Shown: positions 19,985 through 29,025, counted from the first letter of the stretch. The stretch is 64,000 nucleotides of DNA from Actinomadura hibisca NBRC 15177 (GCF_001552635.1 NZ_BCRO01000037.1:1-64000), one strand, 5' to 3'. Notes: a model not told the origin generated them from the letters alone. Numbers and translations: made by a program.

Positions 19985-20725
19985 TCACTCGTCCGGCGAT
20001 TCCTCCAGCATGGGCGGCAGGAGCCGTTCCGCAGCCGCCGCGATCGTGGCGACCTGGGCACTGGTGAAGATCACCGCGCGCGCCGTGATCACCTGCGGCA
20101 CCTCCCGGACGGCGTGCACGAGCACCTCCCCGTGCGCCAGCCCGCCGCGCGGCACCCGCGCCCCGTGCACGGCGACCATCGGCGTGACCACGACCTGGTG
20201 GTCGAGCTCGGCCGACAGCAGCTCGGCGACCGTCCGGGCCGCCCGCCCGGCCGCGCCGACGCTCCCCACCGGACGCCGCCCCGTCCACAACCGCCGCCCC
20301 TCGACCCGGACGCGGGCGCCCCGCGCCCAGCGTCGGCTGGCGATCGCGTAGACCCCGGTCAGACCGACCACCAGATGGTCGAGATTGGTGGTCGCCCCCG
20401 GCAGCGCCCGGTCATGGAACACGTGGTGACCGGCCGGGTCGAGCCGCGCGAGCCGCCGCCCGGTCCGGCGCTCGGCCACGGCCCCCTGACGCCAGTCGGC
20501 CATCGGCCCGGACCGCGTCCACCCGTACAACACGCATCCGGCGAAGACCACGACGGCGACCGCGGGCCCCGCCCACCACACGGCGACCCCCGCGGCGACC
20601 ACACCGGTCCCGGCCGCCAGCACGCCCTGGACCAGCAGCCGCTCCCGGCGATGCTCGGCGGCGAGCGCGCGGTACCGCGCCCACGCGGAGGCGCCGGCGT
20701 TGGACGCACCCCCACTGCTGCGCAC
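19985..20725 (-). CDS. NERD (nuclease-related) domain membrane protein
   Basis: From the GTG at 20725, which has GAGGGG six bases upstream, the protein is 246 residues. Two adjacent hydrophobic helices (about 35-75) anchor it. The C-terminal half resembles the NERD domain: GAVAERRTGRRLARLDPAGHHVFHD, then TTNLDHLVVGLTGVYAIASRRW, the region where nuclease-like proteins carry their acidic and lysine residues. The usual catalytic Lys is not obvious, since Arg occupies the SRRW position, so nuclease activity is doubtful. The divergent neighbour is the merR/vWA operon. Confidence 0.65.
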   Translation of the reverse strand: MRSSGGASNAGASAWARYRALAAEHRRERLLVQGVLAAGTGVVAAGVAVWWAGPAVAVVVFAGCVLYGWTRSGPMADWRQGAVAERRTGRRLARLDPAGHHVFHDRALPGATTNLDHLVVGLTGVYAIASRRWARGARVRVEGRRLWTGRRPVGSVGAAGRAARTVAELLSAELDHQVVVTPMVAVHGARVPRGGLAHGEVLVHAVREVPQVITARAVIFTSAQVATIAAAAERLLPPMLEESPDE

Positions 20726-20828
20726 CTCAGGCCCCTCTCCCGTGCCTTGAAGGAGCAAGCGTGCGCCAGCCGACCCCAACCTTCAAGGAGTTTGACCTTC
20801 TCGTGCTCCCATCGCGAGAAAGCTTTAT

Positions 20829-20853
20829 TGACACTGTCATGATTACAGTGTCA
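20829..20853. promoter_or_regulatory. Perfect inverted repeat in the promoter of the MerR gene (candidate operator)
   Basis: TGACACTGT (20829-20837) and ACAGTGTCA (20845-20853) are exact 9-bp inverted arms around a 7-base spacer, ending 10 bases before the merR-like ATG. A TTGACA hexamer (20828-20833) overlaps the left arm, so a bound protein would cover the -35/-10 region, the usual position for MerR regulators. Autoregulation by the adjacent gene is the likely role. Confidence 0.7.
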
Positions 20854-20863
20854 TCATGGGGTC

Positions 20864-21865
20864 ATGGACGGTACCTGGACCATCGGCGAACTGGCCGAGC
20901 GAGCCGCGGCGGCACTGCTCGCCGTCGAGCCCGTGCAGGCCAACGGCCGGGTGCGCGACCTGCCCAACGCCCGGCTGATCCGCTGGTACACCACGATCGG
21001 CCTGGTCGACCCGCCGCTGGGCCGCCGGGGCCGCGTCGCGCTCTACGGCCCGCGCCACCTGCTGCAGATCGTCGCCGTCAAACGCCGCCAGTCGGCGGGC
21101 CGGACGATCGCCGAGATCCAGGTGGAGCTGGCCGCCGCGACCGACACGATGCTCGAACGGATCGCGGCCCTCCCGGCCTCACCCCACCCCGGCGCCTTCG
21201 GCACTCCGAGCGCCGACGGGCCTGCGCCCCACCCGCCTCGGCCACCCGCTCCGACAACCGGACCACCCCGGTCACCCGCTCCTGCGGCCGACGTCTCCCA
21301 TCCCGAGGTGGCCGACCCCACTCCCGACACCGAGGCCGAGCACCAGACCCCCGACACCGACCAGGCCGAGGTCACCCCACCATCTCCGTCACCTGCCGAC
21401 ACTTCTGAGCCCGCTTCTCACGCCAGCACCCCGGGCCCCACCCCCAGCGCCCAGGAAGCCGACACTCCCCACACGGACACGCCCCGCTCCCGCTTCTGGT
21501 CCACCCGCCCCGGCACAGCACCTCCTTCGGTCCTCCCCGCACCACCCCCCGAAAGCGCCGCCTCCGGAGCCACCTCCGAAACCGCCCCCCCTCCCCCCGC
21601 CGCTCCGCCCTCCAGCACCGCGCCGAAGCCGACCTTCGACATCGCCACTCCCTCGCACCTCCAGGTCGAGGTGGTCCCCACCCCGCCGGCCGTCGTGCAG
21701 GCGGTACGGCTGGCACCCGACCTGACCGTCCTCCTCGACGTCGCCTCGCTGACCCCGGACGACGTCGCCGCGATCCAGGACGCGGCCCGTCCCCTGCTGG
21801 ACGAGCTGCGCAGGCGCGGCCTGATCTCCGCACCCCCCACCCAACTCTCCGGGAGGTCCACGTGA
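20864..21865 (+). CDS. MerR-family transcriptional regulator with long Pro-rich tail
   Basis: Residues about 5-90 form a MerR-type winged HTH (WTIGELAERAAAALL, RLIRWYTTIGLVDPP, RRGRVALYGPRHLLQIVAVKR). The remaining 230 residues are mainly Pro/Ala/Thr/Ser with low complexity, then a more ordered C-terminal segment (SHLQVEVVPTPPAVVQAVRLA and TPDDVAAIQDAARPLLDELRRRG). There is no metal-binding cysteine set, so it is not a metal sensor. It starts just after a perfect palindrome, and its stop overlaps the vWA-gene GTG (GTGA), so the regulator and the VIT/vWA protein are coupled. Ligand unknown. Confidence 0.88.
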   Translation: MDGTWTIGELAERAAAALLAVEPVQANGRVRDLPNARLIRWYTTIGLVDPPLGRRGRVALYGPRHLLQIVAVKRRQSAGRTIAEIQVELAAATDTMLERIAALPASPHPGAFGTPSADGPAPHPPRPPAPTTGPPRSPAPAADVSHPEVADPTPDTEAEHQTPDTDQAEVTPPSPSPADTSEPASHASTPGPTPSAQEADTPHTDTPRSRFWSTRPGTAPPSVLPAPPPESAASGATSETAPPPPAAPPSSTAPKPTFDIATPSHLQVEVVPTPPAVVQAVRLAPDLTVLLDVASLTPDDVAAIQDAARPLLDELRRRGLISAPPTQLSGRST

Positions 21866-24420
21866 CCGTGCGCATCACCTCTCTGCCCGAGCCCGAGACC
21901 GTCCCGGCCCCCGACGGCGGGCTGGGCGCCCTCATCACCAACAGGGGCAACCTTCCGCTGGACACGGTGGACGTGCGCGCCGCCATCACCGGCCTCGCCG
22001 CGAGCGTCGAGGTCACCCAGGGCTTCCGCAACCCCTTCGACGTCCCGCTGGAGGCCACCTACGTCTTCCCGCTGCCCGACCGCGCCGCCGTCACGGGCCT
22101 GCGGATGGAGGCCGCCGACCGGATCGTCGAGGGCGTCCTGAAGGAGCGCGGCCAGGCCCGGCAGGACTACGACACCGCCATCGCGGCGGGCAAGCGCGCC
22201 GCCATCGCCGAGGAGGACCGGCCCGACGTCTTCTCCATGCGGGTCGGCAACATCCTGCCGGGCGAGCGGGTGACGGTCCGCCTGACGCTCGACCAGCCGC
22301 TTCCCTACGAGACCGACGACGGCGCCGCGACGTTCCGCTTCCCCCTGGTGGTCGCGCCCCGCTACATCCCCGGGGCGCCGCTGGACGGCGCCCCCGCGGG
22401 CCCCGGCACCGCCCCCGACACCGACGCGGCCCCCGACGCCTCCCGCATCACGCCGCCGGTCCTGCTGCCGGGCTTCCCCAACCCCGTGCGCCTGTCGATC
22501 ACGGCGGAGATCGATCCGGCCGGGCTCCCCCTCGCCGAGATCCGCTCCGCGCTGCACGTCACCTCCGAGGAGGACGGCACGAGCGGCACGACCGTCCGCC
22601 TCCTCCCCGGCGAGCGCCTGGACCGGGACTTCCTCCTGCGCCTGGCCTACACACCGCAGGAGGACCGCCCGGCCGCCGCGCTCGCCCTCACCCCGGACAC
22701 CGGCACCCCGGCCGGAAGCAGCCTGGGAAACAGGGACGACTCAACTGGCGACGACGCGAACCCACACCCGGCCAGCGACGCAGTGAGCCCCCACTCGTCC
22801 GGCGGCACCTTCACCCTCACCGTCCTGCCCTCGGGCACGGGTCGCCCGCGCCCGCGCGACGTCGTGCTGGTCCTCGACCGGTCCGGCAGCATGCACGGCT
22901 GGAAGATGATCGCGGCCCGCCGCGCCGCCTCCCGGATCGTCGACACCCTCACCGGCGCCGACCGGTTCGCGGTCCTGTCGTTCGACAACACCGTCGAGCG
23001 GCCCCGCGCCCTCGGTCCCGGCCTGGCCGACGGCACCGACCGCAACCGGTTCCGCGCCGTGGAGCACCTGGCCGCGCTGGACGCGCGCGGCGGCACCGAG
23101 ATGCTCGCCCCCCTGGAAGAGGCGTGCGGCATGCTCTTCGACTCCGCCCGCGACCGCGTCCTGGTCCTCATCACCGACGGGCAGGTGGGCAACGAGGACC
23201 AGATCCTCGCCCGCCTCACCCCCCGCCTGCGCGGAGTGCGCGTCCACACCGTCGGCATCGACCGCGCCGTCAACGCCGGGTTCCTGACCAGGCTCGCCGA
23301 GGCGGGCCAGGGCCGCTGCGAGCTGGTCGAGTCCGAGGACCGCCTGGACGAGGTGATGGACCACATCCACCACCGCATCGGCGCCCCGCTGGTCACCGAC
23401 CTCTCCCTGCACCCGGAGGGCCTGACCCTCGTCCCCGGCACCGTCGCCCCCGGCCGCCTCGGCGCCCTGTTCCCCGGCGTGCCGCTGGTCATCTCGGGCC
23501 GCTACGAGGGCGCTCCCACCGGCAGCCTGACCGTGCGCGGCACCACCCCCGACGGCGCCCCCTGGGCGCAACAGGCGCACGCCACCCGCACCGACGGCTC
23601 CCCGGCCACCTCCATCTGGGCCCGCGCCCACCTGCGCGACCTGGAGGACCGCTACGCCGTCGCCGACTCGCCCGAGCTGGAGAAGCGCATCGTCGACACG
23701 TCCCTGCGCTTCAACGTGCTGTGCCGGTTCACCGCCTTCGTGGCGGTCGACGACCAGGTGGCGACCGGCGGCGAGATCCCGCACCAGGTCGTCCAGCCGG
23801 TGGAGCTCCCCCAGGGCTGGGGCGCGGCCCCGATGATGGCGGCCATGCCCCGCCCCATGGCCCCGGGCGCGACGGCGGCCGCACCCGCCATGGCCCCGCC
23901 CCCGGCGCCCGCTCCCGGCTCGCCCCCGCCCCCCATGCCCCCCATGCCCCGTGGCAGCGGCCGCCCGCCCGCCGGAGGCACCGGCTACGGCTCGGCGGAC
24001 CTCGGCTCCGACGACATGGACGTGCCGGACTTCCTCGCCGACGGACCCAAGATCGAACGCCGCAGCCGCAGGAACCACTGGAGCCGCCGCTCCAACCCCG
24101 CCGCGTCCACCGAACTCACCCAGGCCCGCCAGCGCCTCACCGAGGAGCTCACCCGCCTGAGGGAGCTGCAGTCCGCGCCTCAGGACCAGCGCCGCGACCA
24201 CCTGCTGGCCCACCTGCTGCCGGTCCTCCAGCAGGTGATCGACGACCTGTCCGCCCAGACCCCGGAGTCCCTGACGCTCCTGCTGGACGCCCTCCAGGCC
24301 GCCGCCACGGCCGCCCCGCTCCCGCCCCACCTGGACGAGCTCTGGGCCCAGGCCGTCGACACCTTGCAGAGCTTCACCGGCAGCGCCCCCGCACGCCCCT
24401 TCTGGAAGCGCCGCCCCTGA
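21862..24420 (+). CDS. VIT and von Willebrand factor A domain protein
   Basis: An 852-residue protein with a vault/inter-alpha-trypsin (VIT) domain at about 1-160 (TNRGNLPLDTVDVRAAITGLA; VTQGFRNPFDVPLEATYVFPL) and a vWA domain at about 330-500. The MIDAS metal motif DRSGS is in VVLVLDRSGSMHGWKM, with TxxL-type support in GADRFAVLSFDN and ITDGQVGNED. C-terminally there is a Pro/Met/Ala-rich linker (about 660-710) and a helical end (about 750-850). No signal peptide or membrane helix is visible, so an intracellular scaffold or cargo-binding role is likely. It is translated from a GTG overlapping the merR stop. Confidence 0.9.
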   Translation: MTVRITSLPEPETVPAPDGGLGALITNRGNLPLDTVDVRAAITGLAASVEVTQGFRNPFDVPLEATYVFPLPDRAAVTGLRMEAADRIVEGVLKERGQARQDYDTAIAAGKRAAIAEEDRPDVFSMRVGNILPGERVTVRLTLDQPLPYETDDGAATFRFPLVVAPRYIPGAPLDGAPAGPGTAPDTDAAPDASRITPPVLLPGFPNPVRLSITAEIDPAGLPLAEIRSALHVTSEEDGTSGTTVRLLPGERLDRDFLLRLAYTPQEDRPAAALALTPDTGTPAGSSLGNRDDSTGDDANPHPASDAVSPHSSGGTFTLTVLPSGTGRPRPRDVVLVLDRSGSMHGWKMIAARRAASRIVDTLTGADRFAVLSFDNTVERPRALGPGLADGTDRNRFRAVEHLAALDARGGTEMLAPLEEACGMLFDSARDRVLVLITDGQVGNEDQILARLTPRLRGVRVHTVGIDRAVNAGFLTRLAEAGQGRCELVESEDRLDEVMDHIHHRIGAPLVTDLSLHPEGLTLVPGTVAPGRLGALFPGVPLVISGRYEGAPTGSLTVRGTTPDGAPWAQQAHATRTDGSPATSIWARAHLRDLEDRYAVADSPELEKRIVDTSLRFNVLCRFTAFVAVDDQVATGGEIPHQVVQPVELPQGWGAAPMMAAMPRPMAPGATAAAPAMAPPPAPAPGSPPPPMPPMPRGSGRPPAGGTGYGSADLGSDDMDVPDFLADGPKIERRSRRNHWSRRSNPAASTELTQARQRLTEELTRLRELQSAPQDQRRDHLLAHLLPVLQQVIDDLSAQTPESLTLLLDALQAAATAAPLPPHLDELWAQAVDTLQSFTGSAPARPFWKRRP

Positions 24421-24456
24421 CCCTGCTCGAACCCCACCACCCGCGACCAACAACAC

Positions 24457-24501
24457 GCCCCGCCGTGCACACCAAAGCCACACGCCCGCGCACGGCGGGG
24501 C
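24457..24501. terminator. Possible terminator between converging vWA and MFS genes
   Basis: A perfect 12-bp stem (24457-24468 with 24490-24501) encloses a long 21-base loop, 37 bases after the vWA stop. The long loop and the lack of a T run make it a weak candidate. The rest of the 279-base gap shows no gene. Confidence 0.4.
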
Positions 24502-24645
24502 ACATCCCCTACGAATCTGCGGCCCTGCCCTACCCGCCCTACCTGTGGGCCTGCCCCACCTACCCCACCTACGGCCTGGGGACCAGCGGACCAGCGGCCA
24601 GCCTAAGGAGCCATCCAAGAAGCACACCTCAAGGAACGCCGCCCA

Positions 24646-24675
24646 AGCGGGGCACACCACAGCGGGGCACACCAC
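24646..24675. repeat. 15-base tandem duplication
   Basis: The unit agcggggcacaccac occurs twice head to tail (24646-24660 and 24661-24675), followed by a decayed third start (agcgtgacgcac). It is non-coding, between converging genes. Confidence 0.8.
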
Positions 24676-24699
24676 AGCGTGACGCACTCCCAAGGGGCG

Positions 24700-26052
24700 T
24701 CAAGAGGTGCTGGTCTTGCTGCGCGCCCGCTCCAGCAACCACAACACCAGCACCGCAGCCGCGAAGGTCGCGCCCAGTATCGACACCCCCGTCCAGCCCG
24801 CCCGCACCCAGGCGACCGAGGTCAGGAAGGAGCCCGCCGCGCCGCCCGCGAAGTTGGAGGTCATGAACGCCGAGTTCAGGCGGTTCCGCGCCTCCGGGCG
24901 CAGGGCGTACACCACGTTCTGGTTCGCGATCAGCAGGCCCTGCTGGGCCAGGGCCAGCAGGATCAGGCCGCCCAGCAGCAGCGGCAACGAGTGCGCGCCG
25001 AACGCCAGCGGCACCCAGGAGACCAGCATCCCGGTCGCGCCCACGGCGGTCACCAGCTGCACCCGGCCCCGGTCGGTCTGCCGGCCCGCGACCGACGCGG
25101 CGATCGGACCGCCGATGCCCACCAGGCCGAACAGTCCGATCGCCGCCTCCGACCAGCCGTAGGGCGGGCGGGCCAGCAGGAAGGCCAGTGCCACCCACAC
25201 ACCGTTGAAGCCCGCGAACGACAGCGCGCCCATCCCCGCGCGCCACCGCAGCACGGGCTCCTCCTTGAACAACATGACCGTCGAGCGGATCAGCGCCGGG
25301 TAGGACAGGCCCACGTTGTTCTTCATGCGCGGCAGGAACCGCCACAACAGCGCCGCCATCGCGGCCATCAGCAGCGCGTTCACCCAGTAGACCGTCCGCC
25401 AGCCGCCCAGCTCCGACAGGCCGCCCGAGACGGTCCGCGACAACAGCGCGCCCAGCAGCAGGCCCGTCATGACCGTGCCCACGACCCGGCCCCGCTCGGC
25501 GGGCGCCGCCAGCGCCGCCGCGAACGGCACCAGGACCTGCGCGGCCACCGACGCGAACGCCGTCAGGATCGTGCCCGCCATCAGCACCGTGCCGTTGGGG
25601 GCGGCCGCCGACACCAGCAACGACAGCGCCGTCACCCCGAACAGCCCCACCGCGAGCCCCCGCCGCTCCAGCAGGTCGCCCAGCGGCACCAGGAGCAGCA
25701 GCCCGACGCCGTACCCGATCTGCGCGGCGGTGACGATCATCGCGGCCATCGACGTGCCGAGCTGGAGCTCCCGGCTGAACAGGTCCAGCAGCGGGTGCGC
25801 GAAGTAGTTGCTGGCCACCGACAACCCGGTGGCGGCCGACATGAGCAGCAGCAGTCCACGCCCCAGCCCGGCCTTCCCCTCGGCGGCCGGAACGTCCGAA
25901 GAGACCGGGGGAACAGAGGAAACGGGAGCGGCGGGCGAGACCGGCCCCGCAGGAACCGGCGCAACAGGAACCGGCGCAGCGGGGATTGACGCAGTGGGGA
26001 CCGACGCGGCAGGGGCCGTCGCGGGCCTTGCGTTCAGGGGGAACGTCGTCAT
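24700..26052 (-). CDS. MFS transporter (AraJ/DHA1-like exporter)
   Basis: A 450-residue permease with about 12 membrane helices. After an Ala/Pro/Val-rich N-terminus (about 1-55) comes the first helix pair and the MFS A-motif variant GDLLERRGLAVGLFG, then GRVVGTVMTGLLLGALLSRTVSGGL. The second half begins near LSFAGFNGVWVALAF and has GRQTDRGRVQLVTAVGA, the repeated A-motif. I use the ATG at 26052 since longer readings need a GTG inside the divergent regulatory gap. The divergent LysR regulator most likely controls it; substrate (drug, sugar or amino-acid efflux) cannot be told. Confidence 0.9.
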   Translation of the reverse strand: MTTFPLNARPATAPAASVPTASIPAAPVPVAPVPAGPVSPAAPVSSVPPVSSDVPAAEGKAGLGRGLLLLMSAATGLSVASNYFAHPLLDLFSRELQLGTSMAAMIVTAAQIGYGVGLLLLVPLGDLLERRGLAVGLFGVTALSLLVSAAAPNGTVLMAGTILTAFASVAAQVLVPFAAALAAPAERGRVVGTVMTGLLLGALLSRTVSGGLSELGGWRTVYWVNALLMAAMAALLWRFLPRMKNNVGLSYPALIRSTVMLFKEEPVLRWRAGMGALSFAGFNGVWVALAFLLARPPYGWSEAAIGLFGLVGIGGPIAASVAGRQTDRGRVQLVTAVGATGMLVSWVPLAFGAHSLPLLLGGLILLALAQQGLLIANQNVVYALRPEARNRLNSAFMTSNFAGGAAGSFLTSVAWVRAGWTGVSILGATFAAAVLVLWLLERARSKTSTS

Positions 26053-26130
26053 GCCCTCAGCTTGGCGCGCGGAGATCCATGAGTCCAACACATGCTTGTC
26101 ATCTCAACGATCACGATCCACGATAGGTGC

Positions 26131-27009
26131 GTGGAACTGCAGCAGATGCGCTACGTCGTCGCCGTCGCCGAGACCGGCTCGTTCACCCGCGCCGCCGAGC
26201 GGTGCCTGGTCGTCCAGTCGGCGCTGAGCCACCAGATCGCCAAGCTGGAACGCGAGCTGGGCGCGCGCCTGTTCGACCGCACCAGCCGCCGCGTCCGGCT
26301 CACCCCCGCGGGTTCGGCCTTCCTGCCCGCCGCCCGGCAGGCCCTGGACGCCGCCGAGCGCGCCCGCGCCGAGGTCTCCGCCGCCACCGGCGAGATCCGC
26401 GGGCGGCTGGCGATCGGCGCCATCCCCACCCTGGCCGCCGTGGACCTGCCCACCGTCCTGAAGGAGTACCACCAGAGCCATCCCCACGTGCGGATCAGCC
26501 TGCGCACCATGGCCAGCGAGCTGCTGATCGAGCAGGTGCGCGACGGTTCGATGGACGCGGCGTTCCTCGGCGTCCTGCCGGGCACCGCGCCGCCCGGCGT
26601 CGAGCACCGCGAGCTGATCCACGACCGGCTGATGGCGGTGGTGTGGCCCGGTCACCCGCTGGCCGGCGAGACGGAGATCGAGCTGCGGCAGCTGGCCGGC
26701 GAGACGTTCATCGACTTCCCGGCGGGCACGGTGGGCCGCGCCCAGTCCGACCACGCCTTCGCCGCCTCCGGCGTCCGGCGCGAGGTGCCCTTCGAGGTGT
26801 CGGCCGGCGACCTGATGATCCGCATGGTGCGCACCGGCTTGGGCGTCACCATGCTGCCCGCCGCGTTCACCCCGCAGATCGAGGGCGTGCGCACCCTCTG
26901 CGTCCGGGACGCCCCGGCCCGCGTGGAGATGCTCATCTGGAGCCGTTTCACCCCGTCGCCCGCCGCGGCCGCCTTCCTCGACGCCCTCGGCGCACGCACA
27001 GACCCCTGA
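26131..27009 (+). CDS. LysR-family transcriptional regulator
   Basis: From the GTG at 26131 the protein is 292 residues, normal for LysR regulators. The N-terminal winged HTH is MRYVVAVAETGSFTRAAERC followed by VVQSALSHQIAKLERELGARLFDRTSRRVRLT. The remainder is the two-lobed periplasmic-binding-like effector domain (GRLAIGAIPTLAAVDLPTVL; MRMVRTGLGVTMLPAAF). It is divergent from the MFS exporter gene, the classical LysR arrangement. An imperfect dyad CAAcacatgcTTG at 26086-26098 in the gap could be its binding site. Confidence 0.93.
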   Translation: MELQQMRYVVAVAETGSFTRAAERCLVVQSALSHQIAKLERELGARLFDRTSRRVRLTPAGSAFLPAARQALDAAERARAEVSAATGEIRGRLAIGAIPTLAAVDLPTVLKEYHQSHPHVRISLRTMASELLIEQVRDGSMDAAFLGVLPGTAPPGVEHRELIHDRLMAVVWPGHPLAGETEIELRQLAGETFIDFPAGTVGRAQSDHAFAASGVRREVPFEVSAGDLMIRMVRTGLGVTMLPAAFTPQIEGVRTLCVRDAPARVEMLIWSRFTPSPAAAAFLDALGARTDP

Positions 27010-27011
27010 CG

Positions 27012-27050
27012 CCCGCAGACCCCCGGCGCGAACAGCCGGGGGTCTGCGGG
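27012..27050. terminator. Bidirectional terminator between LysR and MFS genes
   Basis: A perfect 16-bp stem (27012-27027 with 27035-27050) with a 7-base loop gcgaaca starts immediately after the lysR stop and precedes the end of the converging MFS gene. Confidence 0.88.
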
Positions 27051-27076
27051 TCGATCGAGTCGCGGATCGGACGGCG

Positions 27077-28558
27077 TCAGGCGGTCACCGTCTCCGCACG
27101 CCGCCGCAACACCAGCGGGACCACGTTGAGGAGCAGGCCGACCACACCGACCCCGGTCACCAGATTGACGCCCGGGTGGAACTGGCCGAAGTCGTTCCCG
27201 GCGTGCCCGCCCCCGGCGACCAGCGCCGTGACCGCGGCCAGCACCAGGGCGGCGCCCACCTGCCCTGACGTCTGGACCAGGCCGGAGGCCAGGCCCTGCT
27301 CGGAGTCGTCGATGCCGTCGGTGGCCTGCGCCATGATCGAGCTGAACCCGAACGCGAACCCGCCGCCGAGCAGCAGCATGGTCGGCAGGACCGTGAACGC
27401 GTAGTGCGGGGTGTTCCCGGCGGTGGCCAGGAACCAGACGTAGCCGAGGCTGAGCGAGCCCATCGAGGCCAGGATCAGCCGCGGGGTGCCGTACCGGTCG
27501 ATCAGCCGGCCCATGAACGGGGACACGACCGCGACCAGCAGGCCCGCCGGCAGCAGGGCCATCGCCATCTTCAGCGGCGACCAGCGCAGCACGTCCTGCA
27601 GGTAGAGCGTCATCATGAACTGGAAGCTCAGGTAGGAGCCGAACAGCGCGATCATGCTGAGGTTGGCGCGGACGATGCTGCCGACCCGCAGGATGCCGAG
27701 CCGGATCAGCGGGTGCCGCACCTTGTTCTCGGTGATCACGAAGGCGACCAGCAGCGCCACCGCCAGCACGACCGAGCCGACCGTCAGCGGGTCCAGCCAG
27801 CCGCGCTCGGGCGCCGACACCACCGTGTAGACCGCCAGCAGCATGCCGCCGGTGAGGGTGACCGCGCCGACCACGTCGTGCCCACCGCCGGCGGCGGGCT
27901 TGTCGCGGGGGATCAGCGCGATGCCCGCGACCAGGGCCAGGATCGCGAGCGGCACCGGCGTGAGGAACGTCCAGCGCCAGCCGAAGCTGGTCAGCAGCCC
28001 GCCCAGGATGAGGCCCGAGGAGTAGCCGCTGGCGCCGAAGACCGAGAACACCGACAGGGCCCGGTTGCGCGCCGGTCCCTCGTGGAAGGTCGTGGTCAGG
28101 ATGGACAGGGCGGTCGGCGCGGTGAACGCGGCGGCCAGTCCCTTGACGAAGCGGGTGACGATGAGCAGCGGGCCGCTGTCGACCAGCCCGCCCACCAGGG
28201 ACGCCGCGGCGAACACGCCGAGCGCGATCAGGAAAACCCGGCGGCGGCCCAGCAGGTCGGCGGTGCGGCCGCCGAGCAGCAGCAGCCCGCCGTAGCCGAG
28301 CACGTAGCCGTTGACGATCCACTGCAACGAGGTGGTGGACAGGCCGAGCTCGGTGCCGATGGAGGGCAGCGCGACGCCCACCATCGAGACGTCCAGGCCG
28401 TCCAGGAACAACACGGCGCACAACACCGCGAGGACGCCCCACAACCTGGGGGTCCACGCCTGCTGCGCCGGTTCGGCGGCACCGCCCGGCTCACGGGTGA
28501 CGGAAACGGGGGAGGTTTCGGTGATGGTCACGTCGGAGGACAGTACATGCACACGCAT
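27077..28558 (-). CDS. MFS transporter, DHA2-type (14-helix drug exporter)
   Basis: A 493-residue permease of the DHA2/EmrB-QacA group. The first helix carries the motif LFLDGLDVSMVGVALPSIGTE, normal for this group, followed by QWIVNGYVLGYGGLLLLGGR, TADLLGRRRVFLIALGVFAAA (motif A) and the motif C-like stretch of helix 5. About 14 hydrophobic stretches are visible. The start is uncertain because no clear ribosome site precedes either GTG 28573 or ATG 28558; I give the ATG. The divergent marR gene and shared 74-base intergenic palindrome suggest MarR-controlled drug or metabolite efflux. Confidence 0.92.
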   Translation of the reverse strand: MRVHVLSSDVTITETSPVSVTREPGGAAEPAQQAWTPRLWGVLAVLCAVLFLDGLDVSMVGVALPSIGTELGLSTTSLQWIVNGYVLGYGGLLLLGGRTADLLGRRRVFLIALGVFAAASLVGGLVDSGPLLIVTRFVKGLAAAFTAPTALSILTTTFHEGPARNRALSVFSVFGASGYSSGLILGGLLTSFGWRWTFLTPVPLAILALVAGIALIPRDKPAAGGGHDVVGAVTLTGGMLLAVYTVVSAPERGWLDPLTVGSVVLAVALLVAFVITENKVRHPLIRLGILRVGSIVRANLSMIALFGSYLSFQFMMTLYLQDVLRWSPLKMAMALLPAGLLVAVVSPFMGRLIDRYGTPRLILASMGSLSLGYVWFLATAGNTPHYAFTVLPTMLLLGGGFAFGFSSIMAQATDGIDDSEQGLASGLVQTSGQVGAALVLAAVTALVAGGGHAGNDFGQFHPGVNLVTGVGVVGLLLNVVPLVLRRRAETVTA

Positions 28559-28610
28559 CAAATGTCTAAGCACTAATTTCGGCAGAATCTAATTCGGACG
28601 CATCTATTGC

Positions 28611-28632
28611 GCGCGCATGGTATGATGCGCGC
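28611..28632. promoter_or_regulatory. Palindrome over the marR promoter (candidate MarR operator)
   Basis: GCGCGCAT (28611-28618) and ATGCGCGC (28625-28632) are exact 8-bp inverted arms separated by 6 bases. A TATGAT -10-like hexamer (28621-28626) overlaps the spacer, and the marR ATG starts at 28633, so transcription may begin at or next to the start codon (leaderless). The site fits MarR autorepression and control of the divergent exporter. Confidence 0.6.
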
Positions 28633-29025
28633 ATGAAGTCCGAGGCTGAGCTGATCGGCCAGTGGCGGTCGCTGCTGACCAGCTACAACACCATCGCCTG
28701 CCATCTGGACCGCGAGCTGCAGGAGTCGTCCGGCCTGAGCATGAGCGAGTACGAGACGCTCGACCGCCTCGTCAGCGCCGGCTGCGACAAGCTCCGCATG
28801 CAGGAGGTCGCCGCCGACATGTACCTCAGCCAGAGCGCCCTGTCCCGGACCGTGGCCCGCCTGGAGAAGCACGGCCTAGTCGAGCGCGCCCTGTGCGAGG
28901 CCGACCGGCGCGGCATCTTCGTCAAGGTCACCGAGGCGGGCCTGCGCGTCCACGCCGAGGCCCGCAAGGTCCACCTGGACGTCCTCGCCGAGCATCTGGA
29001 CCGGGCCCCCGCCGCCACCGGCTGA
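28633..29025 (+). CDS. MarR-family transcriptional regulator
   Basis: A 130-residue winged HTH repressor, slightly short for the family. The HTH is LRMQEVAADMYLSQSALSRTVARLEKHGLVERALC, followed by the wing DRRGIFVKVTEAG and a dimerisation helix. N-terminal helix 1 is ELIGQWRSLLTSYNTIACHL. The C-terminus ends early (AEHLDRAPAATG), lacking most of the usual last helix. It is divergent from the DHA2 exporter, which it probably represses until a phenolic or drug-like ligand binds (inference). Confidence 0.92.
   Translation: MKSEAELIGQWRSLLTSYNTIACHLDRELQESSGLSMSEYETLDRLVSAGCDKLRMQEVAADMYLSQSALSRTVARLEKHGLVERALCEADRRGIFVKVTEAGLRVHAEARKVHLDVLAEHLDRAPAATG

Noticed and set aside
24421..24699. Mobile-element end or attachment site suggested by tandem and inverted repeats
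   Set aside because: No transposase, integrase or target-site duplication is present; the repeats are short and lie between converging genes.
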